This document shows, one piece after another, positions 1 to 10,145 of a stretch of DNA of 64,000 nucleotides (position 1 is its first letter; every line of letters starts with the position of its first letter). The stretch comes from Monoplex corrugatus (taxonomy: Eukaryota > Mollusca > Gastropoda > Littorinimorpha > Ranellidae): the NCBI GenBank assembly GCA_030674185.1, contig JAPXFY010000031.1:46884507-46948506 (forward strand). Direction: 5' to 3'. The notes below the pieces were generated by a model. The model was not told where the DNA came from, made no database searches, and saw only the letters and a program-made list of their open reading frames with translations. Position numbers and translations under genes: made by a program.

Positions 1-324
1 ACCCTCAGCAGTCTTCGGTAAAACCACAGCTCTGCTGCTTCCACTCGTCTTTCATCCTCTTTCTTCATTGTCCATGCCTCGCAGCCGTATAACATCACTG
101 GCCAGACAAGACATTTTAAGAGTTTTATCTTAAGGTCTGCTGTTATGCTGTGGTCTTTCCAAATATTGTTCAATTGAACCATACTGTTCTTGGCCATTCC
201 AATTCTCATCTTTGTCTTTTGAGCATGTTCCATCGTGTGTCTTGAATGAACCTAAATATTTAAAGTCCTTGACATTTTCTAGAGGGACTTGGTTTAGCAT
301 GATCTGGTCCTGTCTAGTGTTATA
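1..324 (-). pseudogene. RTE-like LINE reverse transcriptase, C-terminal part (split by Tc1 insertion)
   Basis: Reverse-strand translation gives the segment after the catalytic YADD box: a VKDFKYLGS motif, then VMLYGCEAWTMKKEDERRVEAAELWFYRRLLR in broken frames, the usual C-terminal thumb region of LINE endonuclease-reverse transcriptases. At least one frameshift lies near 210-240. The upstream part of the same copy is at 1939-2210; removing the 325-1938 transposon rejoins the frame. The copy runs off the window edge. The family is clear; the exact LINE clade is inferred from the tail type of related copies. Confidence 0.8.
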
Positions 325-1938
325 TACTCCTAATCATAATTTAAGGGCCACTTCTTCCTTCCTCTCTAATTTTAAGTTGAAATAATTGACAATGTTTAGA
401 ATTGATTCTATGTTTTATTTCATCATTTCCACACCTGTTTTGGAAAAAGAAATTAGCACAATGACCCATTAGTGAACAGCACATGCATTTAAAGGAACAT
501 CCCCCCCTTTTCAAAAAACAGAAAGTGTCAGATTTGGCCAATCTGTTTTCAATATCGCGTGTGTCCGCCCCGAGCCTGGATGCATGCTTCACAGCGCCGA
601 TGCATCGACCCCACAAGGGTACGGAGTGTGGCCTGAGGGATGGCCGCCCACTCGATCTGCAGGATGTCGACCAGCCTGGCCAGGGTGCCCGGTGGGGGGT
701 GGTTGTCCCTGATGCGCCTCCCGAGCACATCCCAGAGGTGTTCAATTGGGTTCAGGTCAGGTGAGCACGCTGGCCAGGCCATACGGACGACTTCATGCTG
801 CTCCAGGAAGTCGGTCACAAGGCGTGCTCGATGCGCAGGTGCATTGTCGTCCTGGAAGATGGCGCCTTGACCAAGGTCCACAAGCGCAGGCAGTGCCACG
901 GCCGCCAGAACCTCGTCCCGGTACCGGACCCCGTTCAGGATGCCGTCAATGGGGAGCAGGGGAGTCCGGGTACCACGGCTCATGCCATCCCACACCATCA
1001 CCGACCCGCCGCCGTACCGGTTATGCTCTTGGACAGTGGCGTCAGCGAACCTCTCCCCTTGACGTCGCCACACCCGAGCCCGGCCATCGTTAAAGGTCAG
1101 GGTGAACCTGGACTCATCCGAAAACAAGACCCGGGCCCACTGTTGCCTTGTCCAGGTCACGTGCTCCCTGGCCCAGGTCATGCGGCGCACTCTGTTGACT
1201 GGTGACAGCACGGGTCGGACGGCCGGTCTCCGTGACCTCAAGTTTGCCTCATGTAGCCGTCTTCTCACCGTGCTGCAGCTGATGTTAGCACCTGTTGCGT
1301 CCCTCAGCTGACCCCTCAAGGTCACCGCAGTGGATGCCCTTTCCCTCAGGACGGAGAGGGCAAGGTAGCGGTCTTGCTGTCTTGTCGTTACTCTGGGTCG
1401 ACCCGTGTGACGCCTTTCCTGGACTGCTCCAGTCTCATTGAAGCGCTCCAGCAGTCTCTGGATTGTGGAATGCGACACTTCAAGTCGTCTAGCAACTTCC
1501 CGCTGCGCTAGGCCTTCATCAAGCAGAGCGAGGGCTCTCCCCCGCTGCTCATCCGTCATCCGTCGTCTTGCAAGCATGGTTAAAACGAACCAAGAACGGG
1601 TCCTTTTTATCCTCGTCTGCGGGCAACTTTGGCTGGAGTAGTGTTCAAAAAGGGCTTGCCTTGCACGTGCAAAGCGAATTTTGTCGCTACCTTGCCTGCG
1701 TCGTCAGAGAGACCCTGCTGAAGATTCGACAATTTCGTGTGGAAATTGTCTTCCTTGGGCCGCCCATTGCAAATCGGCAAATCCCCAAACACGTGCCAAA
1801 AGGAAACTGCAATGTTGTCTGAGCTCTTATCCATTCAGTTACGGCAACGAATTGGAGAAAAGAGTAAGAGAAAATAGGTTATTTCTCCTTTCAAAAATTG
1901 ACTCAAAAACGTTCCTGGCCCTTCAATAATGACGTGTA
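325..1938 (-). mobile_element. Tc1/mariner (DD34E) transposon, complete with TA duplication
   Basis: The element sits inside a LINE. Its ends are imperfect inverted repeats: left TACTCCTAATCATAATTTAA then GGGCC; right, reverse-complemented, TACACGTCATTATTGAA then GGGCC. TA is duplicated at 323-324 and 1939-1940. Deleting 325-1938 plus one TA restores the LINE reading frame (…AGKYNTRQDQIMLN…), which independently confirms the boundaries. Length 1614 bp, usual for Tc1 elements. The transposase reads on the minus strand. Confidence 0.88.
549..1577 (-). CDS. Tc1-like transposase, DD34E, apparently full length
   Basis: A 342-codon open frame without a stop, the normal length for Tc1 transposases. 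The N-terminus (residues ~5-60) is a paired-like helix-turn-helix with REVARRLEVSHSTIQRLL, followed by the GRPR hook (residues ~79-82) and a second HTH. The catalytic core has LFSDESRF (first Asp), FQDDNAPAH (second Asp) and SPDLNPIEHLWD (Glu), with 34 residues between second Asp and Glu, so DD34E. It would act in the nucleus, cutting at the inverted repeats and inserting at TA. The start at MLARRRMTDEQ was taken because it is the first Met before the HTH. No disabling lesion is visible, though the two terminal repeats have drifted apart. Confidence 0.88.
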   Translation of the reverse strand: MLARRRMTDEQRGRALALLDEGLAQREVARRLEVSHSTIQRLLERFNETGAVQERRHTGRPRVTTRQQDRYLALSVLRERASTAVTLRGQLRDATGANISCSTVRRRLHEANLRSRRPAVRPVLSPVNRVRRMTWAREHVTWTRQQWARVLFSDESRFTLTFNDGRARVWRRQGERFADATVQEHNRYGGGSVMVWDGMSRGTRTPLLPIDGILNGVRYRDEVLAAVALPALVDLGQGAIFQDDNAPAHRARLVTDFLEQHEVVRMAWPACSPDLNPIEHLWDVLGRRIRDNHPPPGTLARLVDILQIEWAAIPQATLRTLVGSMHRRCEACIQARGGHTRY

Positions 1939-2210
1939 TATTTGCCTGCAACATGCATAACCTTTGTCTTCTTTGAATTTAAGTCCAGCCCAGCTGCCTT
2001 TCCAACCCGGTCTACCCTGCTCAGGATCCTCCTAGAGCCTGTAATGTCTGCCAGTAATCCTGTGTCATCTGCGTAGCGTAAATTTGACAGGTTTCTACCA
2101 CCAATATTTACTCCCATTTCTTCTATGTCTGCTTCTCTCATGATATGTTCAGTGTATATGCTGAAGAGATGTGGAGACAGGAGCTTTAGTGATAACGATA
2201 CACAATTGCC
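1939..2210 (-). pseudogene. RTE-like LINE reverse transcriptase, palm fragment with YADD
   Basis: Encodes LSPHLFSIYTEHIMREAD, then NLRYADDTGLLA (catalytic YADD) and a KKTKVMHVAGKY segment that leads into the Tc1 insertion. It is the 5' neighbour of the fragment at 1-324. Upstream of LSPHLF the expected GVRQGC motif is not recognisable (EIEGNCVSLSLK stands there), so this end is diverged or rearranged before the next transposon. Confidence 0.75.
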
Positions 2211-2309
2211 TTCAATTTCGAGCAATCGTTTGGTGTGTACATTTGATCAAAGTGGGTACGTATCGAAATTTGATTTCCCAAAGTCATTGAAATCACAAGA
2301 CAGGGCATT

Positions 2310-3707
2310 CTGATGCTCCCAAAAGTTCAGTAATGCGTGTAACCGCCATGGCTGTTCTGGCACTCGACGCAGCGAGTCATCGAGTTGACCAGGTTGGTGA
2401 AGATCCTCTGTGGAAGCGCCTGCCACTCAGCCTGCAGCATCTGGTAGAGGTGTTGGGCATCCCAGGGAAGGGGGTGGTTGCTCCTCACTTTGCGATCCAG
2501 CTCATCCCAGAGGTTCTCAATCAGGTTGAGATCGGGACTGCATGCTGGCCACTCCATTCTGTTGACTCCAGACTGCTGCAGGAAGTCGTTGACCACCCTT
2601 GCCCTGTGGGGGCGAGCGTTGTCATCCTGGTAGACAGCCGTTGGTCCCATCTGCTGCAGTGTAGGCACAGCCAGCAGTCGAAGGATCTCATCCCGGTATC
2701 GGAGGCCAGTCAGGTTACCCTGTACATGATACAAGGGTGTTCTGTGGTGAAGGCTGAAGGCCCCCCAGACCATTACAGAACCTCCACCAAAGGCCACCTT
2801 TTCTTGGACAGTGGTGTCAATAAAGCGTTGCCCTGGGCGCCTCCAGACCCTCAGTCGGCCGTCGTTGTGGTTCATGGTGAAGCGTGATTCATCACTGAAC
2901 AGGACCTGGGACCATTGCTGACGTGTCCACCTCACGTGACGTCTGCAGAAGGCGCGGCGTGCTGCCCTATGGGCTGGAGTTAAGCGTGGCCGTACAGCTG
3001 GGCGACGAGAACGGAGGTTAAACCCATGAAGGCGGTTCCGTATGGTCTGCTGGCTGATGTTGATGTTTGTAGCCACCCTCAGTTGCCTTCGAATGATGCT
3101 GGAAGAGGCTGTTCTTGTCTGCAGGGCTTGTCATTCAATGAGACGATCTTCACGTGGGTTTGTCTTCTTCGGTCGACCAGATCTGCGTCTTTCATGGACA
3201 CTCCCAGTGGCTGTGAAGCGTTGAATCAGTCTGACAATGACCGAGATGGACACCTGAAGTCGCCTGGCCACTTCTCGCTTGGGAACACCATCTTGGAACC
3301 ATGCAACAGCTCGTCCCCTCTCAAACTCGCTCAATTTTCGTCGTGGAGGCATTGTCAGATCAGGCCTACTACTGGTGGAATGTCTTCTTATAAAGCCAAG
3401 CAAGAGACAGCATCTCACACATAAACAGCAGTGCTTGCACGTGCATAATGGTTTTTCCATCTGGCTTGTGCAATGTGTTCAGGCAGAACGGTCCAAAACA
3501 AGGTCCTTTTTCGCAAGTTTCCGCTTTTCCGTTTGCGGCCAAGCTCAGTAGTAGAGAATCCCGTGCAATTTTCGCACTAACACAACATCGCCCACTTACA
3601 GCTGAACAAGAATTCATAACAATTTGGCTGGACTGAGAAATAAATAACAGTAGCGAACTGAGTTTATTACGCACCTGTTTTCTCAATGATCCTGAACTTT
3701 TTGTGCG
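2310..3707 (-). mobile_element. second Tc1-like transposon (boundaries approximate)
   Basis: Contains the transposase at 2327-3352. A perfect 10-bp inverted pair, AAAAGTTCAG at 2321-2330 and CTGAACTTTT at 3692-3701, marks the probable inner part of the terminal repeats; outside it the ends diverge (GGGAGC against TGTGCG). The left repeat overlaps the transposase stop, so the ORF would end inside the terminal repeat. No clean TA duplication could be fixed. Confidence 0.65.
2327..3352 (-). pseudogene. Tc1-like transposase (DD34E) with one in-frame stop
   Basis: Starting at MPPRRKLSEFERGRA (3352) the frame runs 342 codons with a single TGA at 3131-3133 (…EDRLIE*QALQTRT…). The expected residue is Arg, and CGA to TGA is the usual product of methyl-CpG decay. 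The HTH (KREVARRLQVSISVIVRLI), the GRPKK hook, LFSDESRF, YQDDNARPH and LIENLWDE are all present, and the second Asp and Glu are 34 residues apart. It is clearly related to, but diverged from, the transposase at 549-1577. The copy is inactive unless read through. Confidence 0.85.
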
Positions 3708-3710
3708 TAG

Positions 3711-3945
3711 CTTATTTCAAACAAAATGCACCTAAGCACATTTGATGACGCTGGGGAAAAAAAACCTGGAAAAGAAAATATTCATATTGTGTTCATGCAA
3801 ATAATCTAAGGCTTTACCACTGGCACTACGAATCTGCCAAATCACCAGTGTAATTAACAAAAATACAAATGCATTAAAATTAAGATTACAAAAACTTAAC
3901 TGCCTAAGTATCAAAAACTGCCACAAAGCATTAACATGCCCTCAG
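3711..3945. other. AT-rich stretch without recognisable feature
   Basis: Low-complexity A/T-rich sequence between the Tc1 element and a dispersed repeat. I see no coding or repeat structure in it. Confidence 0.5.
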
Positions 3946-3949
3946 AAAT

Positions 3950-4140
3950 TAAAATGTAATCAACATATGAACCTAATTATCAATCCTGGCAGAATGCAAG
4001 GCTTCATGGAACACAAACCAGCATGGCAGAAAAAAAGGGACAAGGCAGAAAGACAGAAAATAGAAAATTTGAAGCACAGAAGTTTTAAAAGGTAGGGATG
4101 CTAGTTACACTGACAAAGCTCCTGGCATCCCCACAGAGGA
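3950..4140 (-). repeat. dispersed repeat D1, partial copy
   Basis: Shares the ordered words 'cattgaacacaa', 'gcaaggcagaaa', 'gagtgacagaaa'-like purine runs, 'aagcacagaa', 'aggt-gggat' and 'cctggcatcccca' with the copies ending near 4920, 14020, 51180 and 61025. Only the far part of the family is present here. Confidence 0.6.
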
Positions 4141-4254
4141 TGTGTGCTGTGTGCCAAGACTGCCAGCCATCAAAACACTATTTACAAAAGAATGAAAAAT
4201 CAATTACAGGAACATGACCAACCTGTTGAAAACCATGACCACCATGGTTGTCAG

Positions 4255-4395
4255 GGGATGCTGCAGCAGACAGGATTGTCCATCTCAGCCTCCAGGGTAC
4301 GACAGTTCAGACACCGAGGCGGTCCAGTCTGATATTCACCCAGCTCTTCCTGTCCACCTCGGCCATGGCCCGCTTCCTGGACGTTCTGAAGAATG
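4255..4395 (+). CDS. candidate internal exon of a host gene (unidentified)
   Basis: A 141-bp GC-rich island in AT-rich DNA. It is bounded by an acceptor (…ggttgtcag|GG) and a donor (AATG|gtaata). In the frame GG|GAT GCT GCA… it encodes about 46 residues, with a regular C/G-ending codon run in the second half (ACC CAG CTC TTC CTG TCC ACC TCG GCC ATG GCC CGC) spelling TQLFLSTSAMARFLDVLKN. The reverse strand is also open for 44 codons (…CLNCRTLEAEMDNPVCC…), so strand is not certain; codon bias favours plus. No family recognised and no partner exon found nearby. Confidence 0.35.
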
Positions 4396-4399
4396 GTAA

Positions 4400-4930
4400 T
4401 ACTGTTACTGTTATTTTTATTTAAAGCCCAGCTGATTGTGTAGTCATCAGGGTTATAGCCATTTCAAAACATCCACAATACTTCAACAGGAAATAAAAAA
4501 TTAAGTACACTTAATGCATTCACGCACATAATTTAAGAAGATGCCCCTGACGTTGACCACTCCAATTTACCACACAAGGGATTAAAAAAAAACATACCTG
4601 AATACAAACTTAAACATATAACTAAGGACACAAACATACAAAGACAAATTACCCAAAATTGTTTCCGCACATCTCATTTGCCCAGAGCCAAAAATGCACT
4701 TAACACATACACCCAATTATCAATCCAAAGAGAAAGTACGTAAGACTTCATCGAACACAATAAGGTGAATGGATCAGCAAGGCAGTAATGACAAAGCAAA
4801 GGAACAAGGCAGAAACAAAGAGTGACAGAAAAAGGAAATTTCTAGCACAGAATTTTCCCAGAAGGTGGGATACTATTTATACTGAAAGAGCCCCCGGCAT
4901 CCCCATGGGGGTGATGGCACTACTGTCAGG
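4400..4930 (-). repeat. dispersed repeat D1, near full copy
   Basis: About 530 bp alignable by eye with 13655-14022 and 60482-61025. Landmarks in order: 'tttaaagcccagctgattgtg', 'catcagggttatagcc', 'cacaatacttcaacaggaaa', 'aattaagtacac', 'gatgcccctgacgttgacc', 'caattatcaatcc', 'gtgacagaaa', 'gcacagaatttcc', 'ggcatccccat'. Read on the minus strand it ends in GGGCTTTAAA and then A/T-rich (CAACAA-like in other copies), as expected for a retroposon 3' end, so I place its 3' end at the low coordinate. Confidence 0.65.
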
Positions 4931-4949
4931 ATGCTGATGTGACAAAGGG

Positions 4950-5150
4950 TTTGGACTGAAGGTCAAAGTTCCATAACCCTGAGGTCACAGAGGTGGTAGA
5001 GACCAACTTTTGAGGCAAGCATTATGAGGGCAGTGCCCATCTCCCTCACTGCTTTACTCACTGCTTTACCTTCCCAACTGATGAAAGTCAGGTGACTATT
5101 CACAGCCCGGTAGACTGAAGGCCACATGTGCATATGGAATTCCACTGTAT
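4950..5150. repeat. SINE-body-like dispersed repeat
   Basis: The block 'cactgctttaccttcccaactgatgaaagtcaggtgactattcacagcc…' recurs, diverged, at about 33945-34005 ('cttgctgctttatcttccccgactctaaacaggtcaagaacctattcacagct'). The recurrence argues for an interspersed repeat and against a host exon, although a 60-codon reverse frame is open here. Confidence 0.5.
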
Positions 5151-5244
5151 GACTCCTACCTGTGCAAACTCAGGCTGGAAATCCTTAAGCAAAGAAGTGG
5201 AACAACAAAACGGGTGATGGCACAAAAATATGCAGTACCATATG

Positions 5245-5475
5245 TGGCATCATCATCATCAGGTGCCCTGCCGCATGGCGTTGGCGATCATGGACTTCCA
5301 TCTATCTCTCGTTGCCCCTAGCATCTCCCCCACCCTCCTCGTCCCCAGCCACTCTGCAAGTCCGTCCAGCATTTTCTCCCTGGGTCTACCCGGTGCTCTT
5401 TCCCTCCAGCTTTCCCGTTGTGACCAGGTGCTCCAAATCCCCCTTCCTCATAAAATGGCCTATAAACGATGTGGC
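5245..5475 (-). pseudogene. RTE-like LINE, 3'-terminal coding fragment
   Basis: The reverse strand encodes, in mixed frames, the terminal motif of the LINE family seen at 52755-53190: GHFMRKG, LEHLVTTGKLEGKR, PGRPREKMLD, then MIANAMRQGT. The 3' end points to low coordinates and abuts a short (CAT)n run at 5248-5260, the same tail type as its relatives. Confidence 0.8.
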
Positions 5476-5479
5476 ATCA

Positions 5480-5985
5480 GCAATGTTTAAATCCATATAT
5501 ACAATTGGCACGGCTTTCAGCTTTAAAAAAAAAGTCTACAATGGCAGAGGTAAATGCGAGGTCATGGTTCATTAAAGGTCGAAAACTGACACGGGTAACT
5601 TTTTGGCTGCCGTTTCTCTCTAAATTCAAAATAAACCCAAAAAATAGTTCTAAGTTTAAAAGTAGTCTATTTTCAGTCTGGTTTCTATATCGTACAATTT
5701 TAGTGTACCATAAAATTTGAAAGGATTTGTTATTAACTTTTTAAGCTACCGAAATTTCTTTACTTAGCGAATGCTGTCCGTCTTCTTTGAGAAAAGACTT
5801 TCCAGAAAAATATCGAAAAATGTACTACCTACCAAACTTCAAACCTGAAATTGTTTTATTTCATTTGTTTAAGTATTTATTCATTTATTTATTCATTCTT
5901 TTTTTTTTTGTGCGTTTTATTACATTTACATTTTAGGAGGATGGGTGATGATTCGTACTTTTAATTTACTGTATAACTATTTTCT
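5480..5985. other. AT-rich stretch without recognisable feature
   Basis: Short A and T runs only. I see no exon, repeat unit or element end. Confidence 0.4.
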
Positions 5986-5991
5986 TCTCTT

Positions 5992-6148
5992 CTTATAAAT
6001 GAAGGCAAGAAATGAAAAATTATTTAAATCAACACACAAGACCCTCAAAACACCACATTTATCGCAAACCTTATAAATGAAGCCAATAAATGAAAAATTA
6101 TTTAAACCAACACACAAGACCCTCAAAACACCACATTTACTGCAAATC
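5992..6148. repeat. two-copy tandem duplication, ~78-bp unit
   Basis: 'cttataaatgaaggcaagaaatgaaaaattatttaaatcaacacacaagaccctcaaaacaccacattta' is repeated immediately downstream with a few substitutions. The reverse translation repeats the block CGVLRVLCV-LNNFSF. Confidence 0.8.
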
Positions 6149-6279
6149 TTACCAAGATAAAAATATAAAAACCCAATCTCCTCACATAAAATTATAAAAT
6201 AAGCAAAAATATATGTATATACCTTTTCCAAATCGAGTGCAAATGTTGCTAACCAACTGCTCGTCATCCTAAGCTGCTG

Positions 6280-6456
6280 TCACCCTGCACCTTGGGATTT
6301 GGCTGGCAGACTGGATGCGGACGTGAACACTGACATCAGGTGACTGATCATCACCCTGAGCTTGAGTTCCTGCATCGTTGGCACGAAATGCTTCAACTTC
6401 ACGCACACCACGGTCAGCTGTCTGCGAAAAACACGCTTCTCACGACTGACATTGGT
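6280..6456 (-). CDS. candidate terminal exon of a host gene (unidentified)
   Basis: The reverse strand reads about 58 codons to a TGA at 6280, with strongly G/C-ending codons (CAG CTG ACC GTG GTG TGC GTG AAG TTG AAG). It contains KRVFRRQLTVVCVKLKHF and LKLRVMISHLMSVFTSASS. An acceptor (caccaatgtcag|TCG) lies at about 6447, just after the (TG)n tract on that strand. A shorter diverged copy of its first 15 residues is at 9783-9832. No family recognised; coding status is inferred from codon pattern and splice site only. Confidence 0.35.
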   Translation of the reverse strand, partial: TNVSREKRVFRRQLTVVCVKLKHFVPTMQELKLRVMISHLMSVFTSASSLPAKSQGAG

Positions 6457-6457
6457 G

Positions 6458-6493
<36 letters not shown>
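6457..6493. repeat. (CA)n microsatellite
   Basis: Uninterrupted CA dinucleotide run directly against the truncated 5' end of the I-like LINE. Confidence 0.95.
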
Positions 6494-6494
<1 letters not shown>

Positions 6495-9400
6495 GAAAAT
6501 CATACAGCGATGAAAAGTGCCAACATTAAGTGTAACAGAATCATAGAGCAAGCCAAAGAACAACACTGGACATCTTTTTGTAAATGTGAAGTAAATAACC
6601 ACAAAGACACGATAAAGATTTGGGAAAAACTAAAATTAATGAAAAACGGGATTAAGTTGCCATCAATTCCAGTAAAGCTAGAAAATAACCCTATTCCTAG
6701 CTCATTGGAAAAAGCAGAAGCTTTTGCAGACGTGTTTGCTGAGGCCTGTCGTGTAGAAGGACTCCCTGTCTCTGATAGAAATTATAGGGAACGAGATGAA
6801 AAGAAAGATGTATATAAGGACCCTGCCTCTGACAATACTCACTACATAAATGCATCACTCACACTTCAAGAATTAAAAGATGCCATTCAGTCCCTTCCAA
6901 GTAAAAAAAACGTCAGTTGGACTAGATGCAATTTCCAATGAGGTGCTGAAAAATTTACCAGAAAATTTTATAATCTTGCTACATGACATATTTCAAAAAT
7001 GCTGGAATAGTGGGATAATGCCTAACAACTGGAAAGAAACAATAGTGGTTCCTGTATTAAAACCAGGTAAATGTAATACCGATTTGAAAAACTACAGGCC
7101 AATTGCATTAACATCACATGTATGTAAACTAATGGAGAAAATAATCTTAAAGAGACTGATGCACTATTGTGAAAAGAATAAAATAATACCAGTAAATCAG
7201 GCAGGATTTCGAAAAGGCAGGTCACCAGTAGAGATCCTAACAAAGCTAACTACTAATATAAAACAACAATTTGCAAGACGTCAATGTGTTTTAGCTACAT
7301 TTTTTGATATAACGAAAGCATACGATCAAGTGTGGCACTCCCGATTGTTATTCAAATTTAAAAGTATTGGGCTGACAGGTCACATTTTTGGCTATGTTAA
7401 GTGTTTCTTAGAAAACAGAGTATTTCAAACGAGGATTGAAAATGTATATTTCACGAAACGAATTCTTCAAATGGGTATCCCTCAGGGATCCGTTATAGCT
7501 CCCCTTCTTTTCATGATATTAATGCATGACTTACCCAGTAAAGTATCTAAGCATGTAGTTTTAGCTCAATATGCTGACGATTTATGCATGTGGATGCAGG
7601 TAAATATGAAAAAAAAAACTCCTTTGCGCTGTATCAATTATACACGCAAATGTTACCAATTAGAACTTGATAAAATAGCACGATACATGGTAGAAAATGG
7701 GTTACATCTATCCCTGGAAAAAACAAAAATAGTTTTATTTAATAATGGAGCTAACCCAGTAAATATTCCCACTTTCAAACTGGGAGATACTCTTCTTCAG
7801 TTTAATGAGTCAATTAAATTCTTAGGAGTTTTACTTACAGCAAAATTATCTTGGAATCAGCATATTGAATACTTATTAACCAAAGCTCAAAAAAGTTTAA
7901 ATTTCATAAAAATAGTTCGCAAACAGACATGGGGTCAAGATTCATCAACACTTGTTCATCTTTGTAAATCGCTTGTTAGATCTAAATTAACCTATGCTCA
8001 AGAAATCTTCTTCAGTGCACCGAAACACTTACTAAAAAAACTGCAGAGCATAGATTGTAAAGGTTTCAAACTTGCACTGGGTCTTCCAATGCATGCTTCC
8101 TGTCTTCGGACATATAATGAAATCAAACTGTTGCCACTTGATGAGCAAAGGAAAGTCGCTTCTACTAAATTTTTGTTAAGAAACACTACCGTAGAAAACA
8201 TCTCAGAAACAGAAATTAAACTGAGATCAGATACCGACTTTCCAAAACGAGCTAAATCAATATCTTCACAGGTCACACTTGCAACATACACATCTGACGT
8301 CATGAAAGGCTCAGGAATTGATCTACACGTAGATCCTGTATCTATACGACCTTCCTTTTCGCCAGTACCCAGTTGGGAACTCCAAAGAGCACGATTTGAC
8401 GTACACCACACTAATTTAAAAAAAGGAGACAATATAAACTTACTGGCAAGTCAGGTTAAATGTCATATAAACGACGTATATTCTGATCATTTGAAAATTT
8501 ACACTGATGGGTCAGTAATTGAAAGAAAAGCAGGCTCAGCGTTTTTAATACCTGCTCTCAAAATTGAAAAATCTTTCTACATAGGACTTGATAAATCTAT
8601 CTTTACAGCTGAACTCTTTGCAATATTAATGGCTTTAAACTTTCTGATAAGTCTTCCTAGGACAATTTTTCAGATACTTCTTTGCGTTGATTCAAAATCA
8701 GTACTTCAGGCTCTTGAATTATCAAAATTACAAACAAGATCAGAAATGATTCTGGAAATAAGTCACTTGATTCATAATTTATCTTTAAGAGGCACTGATA
8801 TTACTTTCTGCTGGATACCTTCTCATAGTTCTTTTAGTTATAATAATAAAGTTGACAGGGCTGCCAAACGGGGAGCTAATAACTCACCAGATTCAAACAA
8901 TATCCAGCTTTCTCTCTCGTTGCACGAGAATTACACTTTAGTGGACAACTACGTCTGGAAGCAGTTCCAATTAAAACAGAAAAAGTATGATAAATGTCAC
9001 ATGAACTTTGAAGTTAGCAAAATACTTAAGCAGCTTCATGCCAGCAGAACTATACAGTCCCTTATGTACAGATGGAAACTTGATGCATTCAAAACAAAAT
9101 ATACCAATAACATAGTGTGTCTGTGTGGAAAGAAGATAACACATAGTCATATTCTTTCTTGCGTTAGGGTAAAACGATATATTCCAACACTATCCTTGAG
9201 TACAGTTTCTGACATATTTGCCTCATCATCATTACTGTATGAATTTTTTGTTAGCCTGTCAAAAAGTCCTATAGCGAATTACCTTTAAAATGTTATTTGA
9301 CTTGTTCATTGTTGTGGTTAGTCAATTATTAGTTTTACTTTTTATTCATTTCTTCCGGATATTTACTAATTTTGTTTGTCAGTTTGTTTGTTTAAATCGA

Positions 9401-9590
9401 TAATTATGGTAACATTATTTGTTAGTTTTACCTTCCCCTCTTCAAAACAGTTGTTTTCTGGATCATCTTTTCTCAAATTCAAAATTGACAATTTTCAAAT
9501 ATCTTCTTCACTCCTCCTCTATCACTCCCCCCCCCCCCTTTTTTTTTTTTTTTCTAAAATCACTTTAGTGAATAGACATTAAATCAAAGA
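6494..9590 (+). mobile_element. I-like non-LTR retrotransposon, 5'-truncated
   Basis: Holds reverse transcriptase and RNase H but no apurinic endonuclease domain or ORF1; coding sequence begins abruptly after a (CA)n tract, the usual 5' truncation. The 3' UTR runs from 9289 to about 9590 and includes a C9-T16 stretch and the end 'cactttagtgaatagacattaaatcaaaga', followed by CA repeats. The RNase H domain places it in the I superclade; Nimb-like or I-like is my best guess. Confidence 0.85.
6510..9288 (+). pseudogene. LINE ORF2 fragment: reverse transcriptase + RNase H, one frameshift
   Basis: Two overlapping frames (6510-6941 and 6880-9288) join at the A8 run 6903-6910; one A too many turns PSKKTSVGLDAI into PSKKNVSW. 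Downstream, 802 codons stay open. Counting from 6880, RT motifs are LKNYRPIALTS (~70), FFDITKAYDQVWH (~140), GIPQGSVIAPLLF (~195) and QYADDL (~230). RNase H follows with all four acidic residues: YTDGS (~538), TAEL (~575), VDSKS (~602) and KVDRAAK (~658). A C-x-C…H…C cluster (~745) resembles the terminal zinc knuckle of this group. A single lesion over 2.8 kb suggests a fairly recent insertion. Confidence 0.9.
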
Positions 9591-9591
9591 C

Positions 9592-9708
9592 CACCACACA
9601 CACACACACACACACACATGCACACACACACACACACACACACGAACACACACACACACACACACACACGAACACACACACACACATACAGCACACACAC
9701 ACAGGAAC

Positions 9709-9780
<72 letters not shown>
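9592..9780. repeat. (CA)n microsatellite, interrupted
   Basis: About 190 bp of CA with occasional GAA, TG and AGG interruptions. Confidence 0.95.
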
Positions 9781-9782
9781 GG

Positions 9783-9832
9783 TCAGAAAGCTGTCTGTGA
9801 AAAGCACGTTTCTCACAAGTGACACTGGTCAA
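9783..9832 (-). pseudogene. short diverged copy of the 6.4-kb exon-like segment
   Basis: The reverse strand reads SVTCEKRAFHRQLSD, against NVSREKRVFRRQL at 6411-6457; the DNA match covers about 50 bp ('ctgtctg-gaaaa-cacg-ttctcac' and on). It lies on the far side of the LINE insertion, so the LINE plus its CA flanks separates two related copies. Confidence 0.4.
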
Positions 9833-9941
9833 CAGATGGAAGCTGGTGGTCCTTGTTGACTTTGACCTTCAAGAAGGGAAGGGGGAGGGAGGTAGTGCTG
9901 GAACACGACCGTATGCTCACAACTTATTGCACACGTGCGTG

Positions 9942-10009
9942 TACACACACACGCACACACACACACACACTCACACACAAGCATATTCAATCAAACGCGC
10001 GCATGCAAG

Positions 10010-10050
<41 letters not shown>

Positions 10051-10145
10051 TTCACGCATGCATACTCAAACACACACACATACACTTCACGCATACATAC
10101 TCAAACACGCGCGCACACCACACACACACACACACACACACACAA
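9942..10145. repeat. (CA)n-rich region, interrupted
   Basis: CA tracts alternating with imperfect repeats of 'ttcacgcatgcatactcaaacac', ending against the (CAT)n tail of an RTE-like LINE. Confidence 0.9.
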
